Source of the DNA: an uncultured Pelagibacteraceae bacterium
Lineage (GTDB): Bacteria > Pseudomonadota > Alphaproteobacteria > Pelagibacterales > Pelagibacteraceae
Reading direction: 5' to 3'
Assembly (NCBI GenBank): GCA_902606105.1
Contig: CACLFK010000006.1
Location: 1 to 52,035, forward strand
DNA: 52,035 nt
The notes under the pieces were generated by a model. That model had not been told where the DNA came from, searched no databases, and saw nothing but the letters and a program-made list of their open reading frames with translations. The first letter of the stretch is position 1; every line of letters begins with the position of its first letter. The translations under genes and the position numbers were made by a program. Below, piece after piece: positions 14,904 to 23,000 of this stretch.

Positions 14904-15758
14904 TCAAAATTTATAATTATGCTCAATCATAAAAAACCTTAATTCCTTTATCATTTTTAACCAAGACTTTTTTTTATATTTAGAATTTCTTTTAAACTTT
15001 CTACTATCTAAAGATCTATCTATTTTAAAATTAGGGAATTTAACTAGTATTATTTTTTTTTTAAATACTTTAGAAATAAACCTTAACAAATTATATTTGG
15101 ATATTCTTTCACCACTTACATTAATTATTTTATTATAAAAATTTCTTTTAAAAATAAAATATTTAAAAATAATTTGACTTAATTCAAGTGAAGTTAAACC
15201 TGAAAAAAATGCGTTATTATAACCATTTACAGTTTTTCTTTGATTTAGAAACCAATTTAAAAGGGATTTTCTTGTTTTAACCTCCGGTCCTATAAAAGAG
15301 GTCCTTATAGTTGTAGAGTAAGTGTTTTTAACCTCACCTTTTGCTTTTGAAAGACCATACAAATCTTTTGAATCTTTTTTAGATGTTTCATTATAATTAC
15401 CTTTTTTACCACTAAATACACAATCTGTGCTAATATGAATAAAGTATATTTTTTTTTTATTACAAAATTTAGCTAACATTTTTGGCAGATTAGTATTAAT
15501 AATTTTAACATTTTCGGATGATTTATAAGAATGATGATATTTGGTAATACCAACACAATTTACTATATAGCAAGGATTAATTTTTACAATTAAATCACAT
15601 AATTTTTTAAAATTAGAAAAATTACTTAAAAAATAATTTTTTTTACTTTTATTTTGAATTCTAGAAATTGAATAATAATCTATATTTTTGGTTTTTATAA
15701 AATTAATAAATGTACTAGCTAATATTCCATTATATCCTAAAATAAGTACTCTCATCAT
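14904..15758 (-). CDS. RmlD/CapF-like nucleotide-sugar reductase
   Basis: A 284-residue short-chain dehydrogenase of the dTDP-4-dehydrorhamnose reductase group. RVLILGYNGILASTFI is the cofactor loop, ISTDCVFSGKKGNYNE the catalytic serine region and YGLSKAKGE the Tyr-x3-Lys pair; SGER in the C-terminal part is family-like. Beside the CapE-type dehydratase it may reduce the 4-keto sugar, as CapF does in UDP-L-FucNAc synthesis, though the CapF cupin domain is missing. Two adjacent ATGs (15758, 15755) are possible starts. It follows the glycosyltransferase gene by 3 nt. Confidence 0.82.
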   Translation of the reverse strand: MMRVLILGYNGILASTFINFIKTKNIDYYSISRIQNKSKKNYFLSNFSNFKKLCDLIVKINPCYIVNCVGITKYHHSYKSSENVKIINTNLPKMLAKFCNKKKIYFIHISTDCVFSGKKGNYNETSKKDSKDLYGLSKAKGEVKNTYSTTIRTSFIGPEVKTRKSLLNWFLNQRKTVNGYNNAFFSGLTSLELSQIIFKYFIFKRNFYNKIINVSGERISKYNLLRFISKVFKKKIILVKFPNFKIDRSLDSRKFKRNSKYKKKSWLKMIKELRFFMIEHNYKF

Positions 15759-15761
15759 TTA

Positions 15762-16646
15762 TTACTTAAAATTTATTAAAGTCAGATATAACAACATAAT
15801 CTTAACTTCAATTAACTCCAAATAAAAAATAAAATTTTTATTAGGATTTTTAAGAGGTCCATCATATTTTTTGAAAATAAGTTTTTTATTCTTATTAAGA
15901 CCAGATTTTAAAAAAAATTTCTCAAAAAAATTTATAGAAAGTCCCCATTTTTTTAAAAATATTTTGTTACCTCTGCTACCCAGATATGTAAATAATGATT
16001 TATCTTTTTTTCTAGTTGTTATAGAACCAAAATGATAAGCAAGACTTTTACCTAAACCTTTAAATATCCTCACATCATGTTTCCATAATTTCATTGCAAA
16101 ATCAGTGTCATCACCACCTGTTGGAGAGAATTCTTCACTCCATCCACCTAAATTCTTCCAAACATCTATGTGAACCAATCCAGGACATTTGGTGGTACCC
16201 TGAAAATCAAATGTTTTTATGTTTTCTAAATTTTTAATTAATTTTTTTTCATTAAAAGATTGAGCAGTTTGACCTGCATTAAATTGTACTTGTCCAGCTC
16301 CTACCATAGTTGCCGAAAAATAAAACTTATTATGGTTAAGTAAGTTAATCTCCTTCTCAAATTCAATATCCCATTCAGGACAATAATAAAAATCATCGTG
16401 CGATATTAAAATATAATTAAATTTAGATTTTTTTGATGCTAGATTTAAAGCTTTTGGCATACCAATATTTTCTTTTGTATAAGTATATTCAATATTTGTG
16501 CTTTTTAGATATTCCAGAGTTCCATCGGTACCTTGATTTACATGAACTATAATTTGATGGTCGAAATTAGAATTTTTTTTAAGACTTTCTACACATATTT
16601 TTAAATAATCTAAATTGTTAAAAGTTGGAATTAATATAGAAAACAT
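15762..16646 (-). CDS. Family 2 glycosyltransferase
   Basis: A 294-residue GT-A-fold transferase. FSILIPTFNNLDYLKICVESL begins the fold, ENIGMPKALNLA is the nucleotide-sugar contact, and ISHDDFYYCPEWD holds the metal-binding acidic residues. Further on, FSPTGGDDTDFAMKLW is the acceptor/catalytic-base region. Its start ATG overlaps the last base of the epimerase gene, so they are coupled. It is part of a minus-strand run of glycan genes. The sugar transferred is unknown. Confidence 0.85.
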   Translation of the reverse strand: MFSILIPTFNNLDYLKICVESLKKNSNFDHQIIVHVNQGTDGTLEYLKSTNIEYTYTKENIGMPKALNLASKKSKFNYILISHDDFYYCPEWDIEFEKEINLLNHNKFYFSATMVGAGQVQFNAGQTAQSFNEKKLIKNLENIKTFDFQGTTKCPGLVHIDVWKNLGGWSEEFSPTGGDDTDFAMKLWKHDVRIFKGLGKSLAYHFGSITTRKKDKSLFTYLGSRGNKIFLKKWGLSINFFEKFFLKSGLNKNKKLIFKKYDGPLKNPNKNFIFYLELIEVKIMLLYLTLINFK

Positions 16647-17530
16647 TAATTTTTTGAGATAAATTCTTTTATATAATCCTTAATATCTTTTTTGGTCGTG
16701 TAACCAAGAATTTTTTTTGCATTGTTATTGGGTATAGTAGAACCAAATCTTTCACCAGCCCTAACAGGTAAATATTTAATTTTTGTTCTAAACATTTTAG
16801 CAATTTGAATAATTGTATAGGTTTTTTTAGTACCAAGCATATAGTGGTTTTGCTTACCTTTTTTCCAAGCAAGGTAACAACCCTCAACAATATCATCTAT
16901 ATATGTAAAGTCTCTTCTTTGTGTACCGGGCTTAACAATAGTTAAAGGTTTTCTCTTTTTAAATTGTTCCTCAAAAATACCAATTACTGCTGACATTGGA
17001 GAATTAAGAATTTGTCCAGGTCCATAAACATTATAAAAATAAACAAATTCGTACTTAAGACCAAACCATTTATTATAATTTTTGATTAGCTCTATATTTT
17101 TTGATTTGGACCAAGCATATGGAGATAAATTTTCATCTTTTCCACTATTGCCTAAATTACTAGAGGTAGCAGAATATATGAGTTTAATTTTATTATCTTT
17201 TGCAAATTCTATAACTTTTGAGGAATGATGAATATTATATTCAAAACATTTTTTGTAATTTTTAAAGCTTTGAAAAATTCTTGAATATTCTCCAAAGTGA
17301 AAGATTACTTTTATTTTATTTTTATATTTTTTTAATAAAGTATCTATATTTTTATTTTCACCTTTAATATATTTTACATTAATTCTTTTTATATGATTTT
17401 TTTTATAACCAGATGAATAGTTATCAATACTTATAATTTTTTCTTTAATTCCTAGCTTTAAAAAATATTTAATTAAATTTGAGCCAATAAATCCTGCACC
17501 ACCAGTAACTACAATAGTATTTTTTTTCAT
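16646..17530 (-). CDS. NAD-dependent nucleotide-sugar epimerase/dehydratase
   Basis: A 294-residue extended short-chain dehydrogenase. VTGGAGFIGSNLIKYF binds NAD, SATSSNLGNSG holds the catalytic serine or threonine, and Y138xxxK142 (SPYAWSK) completes the triad. RRDFTYIDDIVEG is the sugar-nucleotide-binding segment. It resembles UDP-glucose/GlcNAc 4-epimerases and related enzymes; the exact substrate cannot be assigned. Upstream is a 95-nt gap of AT-rich sequence before the GT9-type gene, so a separate promoter is possible. Confidence 0.85.
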   Translation of the reverse strand: MKKNTIVVTGGAGFIGSNLIKYFLKLGIKEKIISIDNYSSGYKKNHIKRINVKYIKGENKNIDTLLKKYKNKIKVIFHFGEYSRIFQSFKNYKKCFEYNIHHSSKVIEFAKDNKIKLIYSATSSNLGNSGKDENLSPYAWSKSKNIELIKNYNKWFGLKYEFVYFYNVYGPGQILNSPMSAVIGIFEEQFKKRKPLTIVKPGTQRRDFTYIDDIVEGCYLAWKKGKQNHYMLGTKKTYTIIQIAKMFRTKIKYLPVRAGERFGSTIPNNNAKKILGYTTKKDIKDYIKEFISKN

Positions 17531-17625
17531 TTAAAACATATTTATTATAAGGGATTTTTTTAAAAATAAACTCTAAATTAAATTATAATACATTATTCTA
17601 AAATTTAATAGTAAATTAAAAAAAC

Positions 17626-18663
17626 TTAATCAGAAATAATAGCACGTGAAATAATTTTATAGAATTCATTATCATTTATAATATCTGTTATATTTTTTCT
17701 TTCAAATAAAGTTAGATTGTTCATATGACTTGTCCAAAATTGAGTATGTTGAAGTCTACTTTTTTCAAAAAAAGCAATGGTTTTAATTTTCAAATTATGC
17801 GAAACATGACTGACACCCCCTTCACAACAAATTAAAAATGAACTGTCTTTTATAATTATCTCCAAGTCTTTAAATGAACAATTGTCATAAAAAAAAACAT
17901 TATTTTTATTAATTGTCATAACAAATCTATTTTCATTAATTTGAGTAAACTTTTTCTTATATTGTTCTAACAAATTGAGTTTTTTTGAACCTGTCGTTAT
18001 TACTATATTAAATTTATCATCTAAAGTTATTAGAAGTTTTTTAATTAGTGTATCTAAAGTTTCTGCTGTTGGATTTATATCCGTAAAGTCACTATAATAG
18101 AATTTTGTAAACCATTTTTCATCCAGATGAATAATTATATAGTTTTTGTTAGTTTTTATTAAATTGTAAAAAACATAATCTTTATAAATATCAATTTTTT
18201 GAAGATCTATATTAAAGTTTAGGTTGCTTGCCAAGAATGAAAAATTTTTAAGTTGATTTTGAATTTCATAATTAAATACTCTTTTATAATTAAAAATTTT
18301 ACTTAAAAACTCAAGATTTCTACTTTGGAGCAAAATTGATTTTTTTCCCTTAAGAAAAAGAGATATGAAAAAAGATCTATTTTTTCCATCTAGTATTATA
18401 ATATTTGAATATTCTATCTTTCTTAATTGAATTATCATTTTAAATAAACCAATTATTTTTCTAAAAAATTTAGTTTCATTTTTTAAAGGAAAAATTTGGT
18501 TCACAAAATTAAAATTTTTTATATAATTGTAATTATATTCAGAAGAAATAAGAATAATTTTGTTATCTTTAAACTTTTTCTTGTAAGACAAAATAAATGG
18601 ACTTGATATTATAAAATCACCAATTCTATCAGTTCTAAAAATAAGTGTATTTAAATCATCCAT
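17626..18663 (-). CDS. Family 9-type glycosyltransferase (heptosyltransferase-like)
   Basis: A 345-residue GT-B-fold protein. It opens with TLIFRTDRIGDFIISSPF, the signature of ADP-heptose:LPS heptosyltransferases and relatives. The C-terminal SSFLICCEGGVSHVSHNLKIKTIAFFEK is the donor-binding region where GT9 enzymes keep a GG(V)xH motif. Probably it adds a sugar to a lipopolysaccharide core or related glycan in the cytoplasm. Overall conservation is weak, so the donor is uncertain. It overlaps the preceding gene by 13 nt. Confidence 0.78.
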   Translation of the reverse strand: MDDLNTLIFRTDRIGDFIISSPFILSYKKKFKDNKIILISSEYNYNYIKNFNFVNQIFPLKNETKFFRKIIGLFKMIIQLRKIEYSNIIILDGKNRSFFISLFLKGKKSILLQSRNLEFLSKIFNYKRVFNYEIQNQLKNFSFLASNLNFNIDLQKIDIYKDYVFYNLIKTNKNYIIIHLDEKWFTKFYYSDFTDINPTAETLDTLIKKLLITLDDKFNIVITTGSKKLNLLEQYKKKFTQINENRFVMTINKNNVFFYDNCSFKDLEIIIKDSSFLICCEGGVSHVSHNLKIKTIAFFEKSRLQHTQFWTSHMNNLTLFERKNITDIINDNEFYKIISRAIISD

Positions 18664-19700
18664 TGTTGGTATTTAGTTATTTCCATTTTAAATATTTTTT
18701 GTATCATAAATTTAGAAACTAACGAGCTATCAAATAATTCAAAATAACGTCTTTTGCCCTCAAGTGCAATTTTTGATCTTTGATCAAAGTTTTTTGAATA
18801 AAATAAAATCTTTTCTTCTAAATCATCGTAATCATTAAAATAAATTACGTGTTCATTATTTTTAAAAAAATCTTCATAGTAATATCCTTTTTGTAAAAAA
18901 GTTAATAAGCCGTTAGCGATAAGTGAACAGATCCGATCACTAGAATAATATTTTATTGGCGAGCCTCTATTTAAATTTAAACCCATTTTTGACTTGCTTA
19001 ATTCAATAAAAAATTGATTTCCCCATATTGGGTTTTTCTCTATACCATAAAAATTTTTCACTATGTTTTTATTTTTAATTTTTTTTAAAAACTCAACTCT
19101 TTCGTCAGTATAGCCTTTTTTTAAATTACCTCTATGCTGACCGTGACTCAATGCGAAAAAAATATCATACTCAAGATTTCGTATCTCATAATTTTTTAAG
19201 TAATCCACACTACTGTCACAAACATTAGGAATATAAAATGTTTTCGAATTGTCAGCAAAATCTATCACAGATGGATCTGTAGTTATAAAATTTGTATCAC
19301 AAATTTGATATTTTAAAAAAAATCTTCTTTTATGATTTTTGTAATTTTCAAAGTTTGGATCTAATGTATCAACAAAATATTGTGAAAATTCAATATTTTT
19401 AAATTTATTTTTTAATTCAAATAAATCTTTTTGATTCAGTGAGTCAACATGACCAAATAAAACTACATCAGGCTGAAAATTTATAATTGTATTAATTATA
19501 CAATCAAAAAAAAAACTTTTTTTATAATTTAAAATATTTGATTGTAAAAAGTCTCTATCACTTATTTGTAGTACATTAAAATTATTTTTAATAAAACCAT
19601 TATTAATTTTTTTTCCAGTACCGTAAAATAATCTTCCGTTATGCCTTAGGTGCATATCTGCGATATGTAGTATTTTAATTGGACGATTGTTTAGTAACAT
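18651..19700 (-). CDS. GT-B-fold glycosyltransferase, CgeB/DUF3880-like
   Basis: A 349-residue protein with a Rossmann-like N-terminal half (KILHIADMHLRHNGRLF) and a C-terminal half ending in the Glyco_trans_1_2/CgeB pattern. That pattern is SPIKYYSSDRICSLIANGLLTFLQKG, then ENEH-like NNEHVIYFNDYDDLEEKI and a terminal helix. These proteins are sugar transferases or glycan-modifying enzymes of poorly known specificity. It overlaps the GIY-YIG gene upstream by 26 nt and the GT9 gene downstream by 13 nt. Confidence 0.75.
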   Translation of the reverse strand: MLLNNRPIKILHIADMHLRHNGRLFYGTGKKINNGFIKNNFNVLQISDRDFLQSNILNYKKSFFFDCIINTIINFQPDVVLFGHVDSLNQKDLFELKNKFKNIEFSQYFVDTLDPNFENYKNHKRRFFLKYQICDTNFITTDPSVIDFADNSKTFYIPNVCDSSVDYLKNYEIRNLEYDIFFALSHGQHRGNLKKGYTDERVEFLKKIKNKNIVKNFYGIEKNPIWGNQFFIELSKSKMGLNLNRGSPIKYYSSDRICSLIANGLLTFLQKGYYYEDFFKNNEHVIYFNDYDDLEEKILFYSKNFDQRSKIALEGKRRYFELFDSSLVSKFMIQKIFKMEITKYQQWMI

Positions 19701-19953
19701 TATTAATATACTTTTGTTTTATTAGATTTCTAAATTTTATATCTTTTTTAATTTTAATTTCTGCTTTCATAGCATCAGACTTAGTATCGAATTTTTTTTT
19801 AAATATTAATTTCCATTTTCTTCCTCTTGTAAATTTAGCACCTTTAGATGAATTGTGAGCATTAATTCTTTTATTAATATCAGCTGCATAGCCTACGTAG
19901 GAAATATATTTTTTATTTGAATAAGATATTAAAATATATACAAAATAGCTCAT
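19675..19953 (-). CDS. GIY-YIG domain protein (UPF0213-like)
   Basis: A 92-residue single-domain GIY-YIG protein. FVYILISYSNKK, ISYVGYAADINKRINAHN and the late glutamate in AMKAEIKIK match the catalytic Tyr, Arg and Glu of this nuclease fold. Stand-alone members of this group have no settled role; DNA cleavage or repair is possible. The ATG lies 3 nt after the CCA end of tRNA-Glu, so processing of a tRNA-mRNA precursor would leave an almost leaderless message. The long overlap with the glycosyltransferase may reflect a later real start of that gene. Confidence 0.85.
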   Translation of the reverse strand: MSYFVYILISYSNKKYISYVGYAADINKRINAHNSSKGAKFTRGRKWKLIFKKKFDTKSDAMKAEIKIKKDIKFRNLIKQKYINNVTKQSSN

Positions 19954-19956
19954 TAA

Positions 19957-20031
19957 TGGCGGTCCCTAGGGGAATCGAACCCCTCTTTCGAGGATGAAAA
20001 CCACGTGTCCTAACCGATAGACGAAGGGACC
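19957..20031 (-). tRNA. tRNA-Glu (UUC)
   Basis: A 75-nt cloverleaf including an encoded CCA. The acceptor is GGTCCCT with AGGGACC, discriminator G, T arm GGGG-TTCGATT-CCCC, and the anticodon loop TTTTCAT carries UUC. The anticodon stem CGTGG/CCTCG has a U-U mismatch at its centre. It borders the glycan island and is followed 3 nt later by the GIY-YIG start. Confidence 0.96.
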
Positions 20032-20109
20032 GAACTGATGTTTTTTATTGTAAAAAAATATATTAATCAAGCTTTATTAAAATTTTCAGAATTTACACTT
20101 AACATTTAC

Positions 20110-21051
20110 TTAAATTTTTTCTTTATATTTTATAATTTTTTTTAGTTTAGACGACTTATGCGTCACTAGTGTTTCAGATGTATAATCATTATTTTTAATA
20201 TCTATTCCTTTTAACAGATCGCCAGATGTAATGCCAGTAGCACAGAAAATAGAGTCACCAGAAACAATCTCGTTTAGATCATATTTTTGTTTTAAATTTT
20301 TAATACCCATATTTTTTGCTCTAGTTTTATCTTTATCTGTAACAAATATAAATCTTCCCTGAAAACTGCAATCAAATGTATCTAAAGCAGCTGCCGCTAA
20401 TACTCCTTCTGGACCTCCGCCAGTACCTAAAAATATATCAACTTTATATTTTTTATCCGTAACCATTAATGCGCCTGATACATCACCATCAGTAATTAAT
20501 TTAATGTTTACGTTAAGTTTATTTAATTCATGTATAATTGAACTATGTCTAGGCCTATCTAGAATACATGCTGTTATATCTTCTGGTTTTTTATTTAAAT
20601 ATTCAGATAAATTATGAATATTTTTCTTAATTGAATAATCTAAATCTATAACACCTTTTTCTTGCACATTAGCAGATATTTTTTCCATATAAGTTTCTGG
20701 AGCTTTAAATAGATTATTTTTTTCTGCAATAGCAATTACTGATAATGCTCCAGGTAAATTATAAGCAGCAAAGTTTGTTCCTTCTAATGGATCAACAGCT
20801 ATATCGATTTCAGGTCCGTTCATTGTACCAATCTTTTCTCCTATATAAAGCATTGGAGCTTCATCTAATTCTCCTTCACCGATAACTATTTCTCCTTTGA
20901 TATCTATTTTGTTTAACTCTGTCCTCATTTTATCAACTGCTGCTTTATCTGCAGCAATTTTATCTTTCTTTCCAACTAAATGAAAGGAGGCTAAAGCAGC
21001 TTTTGTAGTAACACTTATTAATTTATTGATATATTTTGGGTCAATTGCCAT
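20110..21051 (-). CDS. glpX: Fructose-1,6-bisphosphatase class II
   Basis: A 313-residue enzyme that removes the C1 phosphate of fructose 1,6-bisphosphate in gluconeogenesis. It belongs to the metal-dependent, lithium-sensitive phosphatase superfamily. The metal site VDPLEGTNFAAY and the loop IVIGEGELDEAPML are present, as are GDVSGAL and GTGGGPEGVLAAAAL. Its start overlaps the stop of the SbmA-like gene, so it is expressed from that upstream gene's transcript. Confidence 0.95.
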   Translation of the reverse strand: MAIDPKYINKLISVTTKAALASFHLVGKKDKIAADKAAVDKMRTELNKIDIKGEIVIGEGELDEAPMLYIGEKIGTMNGPEIDIAVDPLEGTNFAAYNLPGALSVIAIAEKNNLFKAPETYMEKISANVQEKGVIDLDYSIKKNIHNLSEYLNKKPEDITACILDRPRHSSIIHELNKLNVNIKLITDGDVSGALMVTDKKYKVDIFLGTGGGPEGVLAAAALDTFDCSFQGRFIFVTDKDKTRAKNMGIKNLKQKYDLNEIVSGDSIFCATGITSGDLLKGIDIKNNDYTSETLVTHKSSKLKKIIKYKEKI

Positions 21052-22043
21052 TAAATTTTTTCGTCAACTATTTCATCTTGTATTATTTTATATTCAAATT
21101 CTCTTAATCGTTTATATACACTGGCAAGTTCTATGATAGTAGGCCAAGCTTTTAGTATATATTGCATTGATCCCTCTACTCTTCCAAAAGCTCTTATTAT
21201 TTGCTGCATAACACCGAGAGTAACTGCGCCAGCTACTATAGCTGGAGCCAAGAACACGTAAGCAGATAAAACATTTGCTTGTAAATAAGCAATCCTACCA
21301 ATATTAAAATAAAGATATCTTATATAACTTAGATAATGAATACTTCTTACACCTTCAAATAATTCATCAATAGTTTTTGGTCTTATACTTCCATCATCCT
21401 CAGCTATTACTAATATTTTTCTGTAAGCCGCTTCTTTTTTTTGCAAATCATATTCAACTCCTACCAACCTCAATATTAGACCTAAAATTACAAGAAAAAC
21501 TGTACCACCAACTGACCAAATGAGAGCACCGACTATAAGACCATAATCCCAATCACCAAAAAAGAAAATTGGAATACCAATACTTAATCCAAACAATATT
21601 GGCATAAATTCAATTAGTATCATTAAAGCTTCAATTAAACTTGTTCCTAACGACTCCATTATCCTTGAAAATTTAATGGTATCTTCTTGAACTCTTTGTG
21701 CAGCACCTTCAATTTTACGAGCTTTATCATAAACTGAATGATACCACTCTACCATTGCAGCTCTCCATCTGAATAAATAATGAGATGTAAAAAAACTAAC
21801 TAATACAGCAACACCAACATACATAGCTGCTAAAATTATAAATGAAAGTAAACTTGCCCAATATTCTTCGATAGTTATAGCATTTGGAGATCCAAGAGCT
21901 TTTTGAATCATGTCATAAAATTCACCAAACCACTCATTAATTTTAACATCAATTTTCACTTGAATCCAAAGTGATGAAAGTATTATGGCAGAGCCTAGCC
22001 AAGACCAGAGATACCAATTTCTTTCAGTAAAAAATCTAAACAT
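21051..22043 (-). CDS. SbmA/BacA-like membrane transporter
   Basis: A 330-residue inner-membrane protein similar to SbmA/BacA, which import peptides and modified antibiotics by proton-motive force and affect lipid A fatty acids in rhizobia. NWYLWSWLGSAIILSSLWIQVKIDVKINEWFGEFYD is the N-terminal helix and amphipathic region. RWRAAMVEWYHSVYDKARKIEGAAQRVQEDT is the diagnostic cytoplasmic segment. The ABC-type nucleotide-binding domain of related transporters is absent. It shares a 1-base overlap with glpX and starts 4 nt after the NDUFS4-like gene. Confidence 0.88.
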   Translation of the reverse strand: MFRFFTERNWYLWSWLGSAIILSSLWIQVKIDVKINEWFGEFYDMIQKALGSPNAITIEEYWASLLSFIILAAMYVGVAVLVSFFTSHYLFRWRAAMVEWYHSVYDKARKIEGAAQRVQEDTIKFSRIMESLGTSLIEALMILIEFMPILFGLSIGIPIFFFGDWDYGLIVGALIWSVGGTVFLVILGLILRLVGVEYDLQKKEAAYRKILVIAEDDGSIRPKTIDELFEGVRSIHYLSYIRYLYFNIGRIAYLQANVLSAYVFLAPAIVAGAVTLGVMQQIIRAFGRVEGSMQYILKAWPTIIELASVYKRLREFEYKIIQDEIVDEKI

Positions 22044-22047
22044 ATAA

Positions 22048-22329
22048 TTATTTTAAGAAATTATCTGCATAAGATTTCTTTACAATTTTTCTTTTTTTAG
22101 GTTCAATTATTTCGTACTCTATTTTTTTCTTTTTTGCATAGTTTATCGCAAGTTCTTTAGATGAAAATTCTATTTTTAACTCGGTTAACGTATCATCAGA
22201 ACTTTCCCATCCCATTAAAGGATTCTTTGTTGGGTCTTTTGTTTTAAATTCTAGCAACCATTTATTAGTTTTCCCAAGACCGGATTGCATTGGGCTTTTG
22301 TTAGGAAGATAAATTATTGCTTTTTTCAT
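22048..22329 (-). CDS. NDUFS4-type accessory subunit of NADH dehydrogenase (complex I)
   Basis: A 93-residue protein of the ETC_C1_NDUFS4 family, an alphaproteobacterial and mitochondrial complex I subunit near the NADH-oxidising arm. SPMQSGLGKTNKWLLEF, then the NPLMGWESSDDTLTELKIEFSSKELAINYAKK region, is characteristic. It begins 5 nt after the encoded CCA of tRNA-Pro, and is followed 4 nt later by the SbmA-like gene. It probably assists complex I assembly rather than catalysis. Confidence 0.9.
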   Translation of the reverse strand: MKKAIIYLPNKSPMQSGLGKTNKWLLEFKTKDPTKNPLMGWESSDDTLTELKIEFSSKELAINYAKKKKIEYEIIEPKKRKIVKKSYADNFLK

Positions 22330-22334
22330 AATGA

Positions 22335-22411
<77 letters not shown>

Positions 22412-22420
22412 AGAGCATTA

Positions 22421-22448
22421 CTAATACAGTAGTTACTGATATTTTCAA
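22421..22448 (-). promoter_or_regulatory. Candidate promoter of tRNA-Pro
   Basis: On the minus strand TTGAAA (22448-22443) and TATTAG (22426-22421) are separated by 16 nt, and the tRNA begins 9 nt later at 22411, a suitable distance for transcription to start at or near the mature 5' end. Each box matches the sigma-70 consensus in 4-5 of 6 positions. Confidence 0.35.
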
Positions 22449-22504
22449 CGATTAAAGCTTCAAAATTAAAAGAATTTTCATAAATATCTGGTATATAAGA
22501 ATTT

Positions 22505-22996
22505 ATGATTATTACTTGCCCATCTTGTAAAAAGAAATTCAATATAGATATAAATTTAATCCCAGCTGAGGGACGAAATCTACAATGCGGATCGTGTGAT
22601 CGCGTTTGGTTTTATAAAAAAGAAGATCCAATACCAGAAACTCTACAAATAAAGGAAGATATTGCTATTCAAGAAAATGAAGATAGTGACAAGTTAAATG
22701 ATAATAAATCTAAAGATCAAATAATAAAACAATATGTAGAGAATAATCAAAAAGCAAAATCTGAATTATCAACAACCAAAGAAACTGAAAGTAAATCTGA
22801 GGCAATTAAAAAAACTCAAAGTAGCAAGTTTTTTTCATATTTAATTGTTTTTATAATTTCATTAGGTGCACTAATTATTTTACTAGACACTCTAAAAACA
22901 CCTTTTATCAACATATTTCCTGGATTAGAAGTGTTGTTATTCAACCTATATGAAACATTGAAAGATATTAAACTATTTATTATAGACCTTTCATAA
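22505..22996 (+). CDS. MJ0042-type zinc-ribbon membrane protein
   Basis: A 163-residue protein with an N-terminal zinc ribbon (CPSC at residues 5-8 and CGSC at 28-31), the MJ0042 domain found in many alphaproteobacterial proteins. An acidic, lysine-rich linker of about 60 residues follows, then one membrane helix at about 112-130 (FFSYLIVFIISLGALIILL). The domain order suggests a cytoplasmic sensor tethered to the membrane; the function is not known. It precedes nhaA by 4 nt, so the two are probably co-transcribed. Confidence 0.75.
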   Translation: MIITCPSCKKKFNIDINLIPAEGRNLQCGSCDRVWFYKKEDPIPETLQIKEDIAIQENEDSDKLNDNKSKDQIIKQYVENNQKAKSELSTTKETESKSEAIKKTQSSKFFSYLIVFIISLGALIILLDTLKTPFINIFPGLEVLLFNLYETLKDIKLFIIDLS

Positions 22997-23000
22997 TTTT

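Noticed and set aside
19957-20031. tRNA-Glu 3' end as the attachment site of the recombinase
   Set aside because: I found no copy of the T-arm/acceptor sequence near 10-11 kb beyond a 9-base match (CGATTCCCC), so no att pair is supported.
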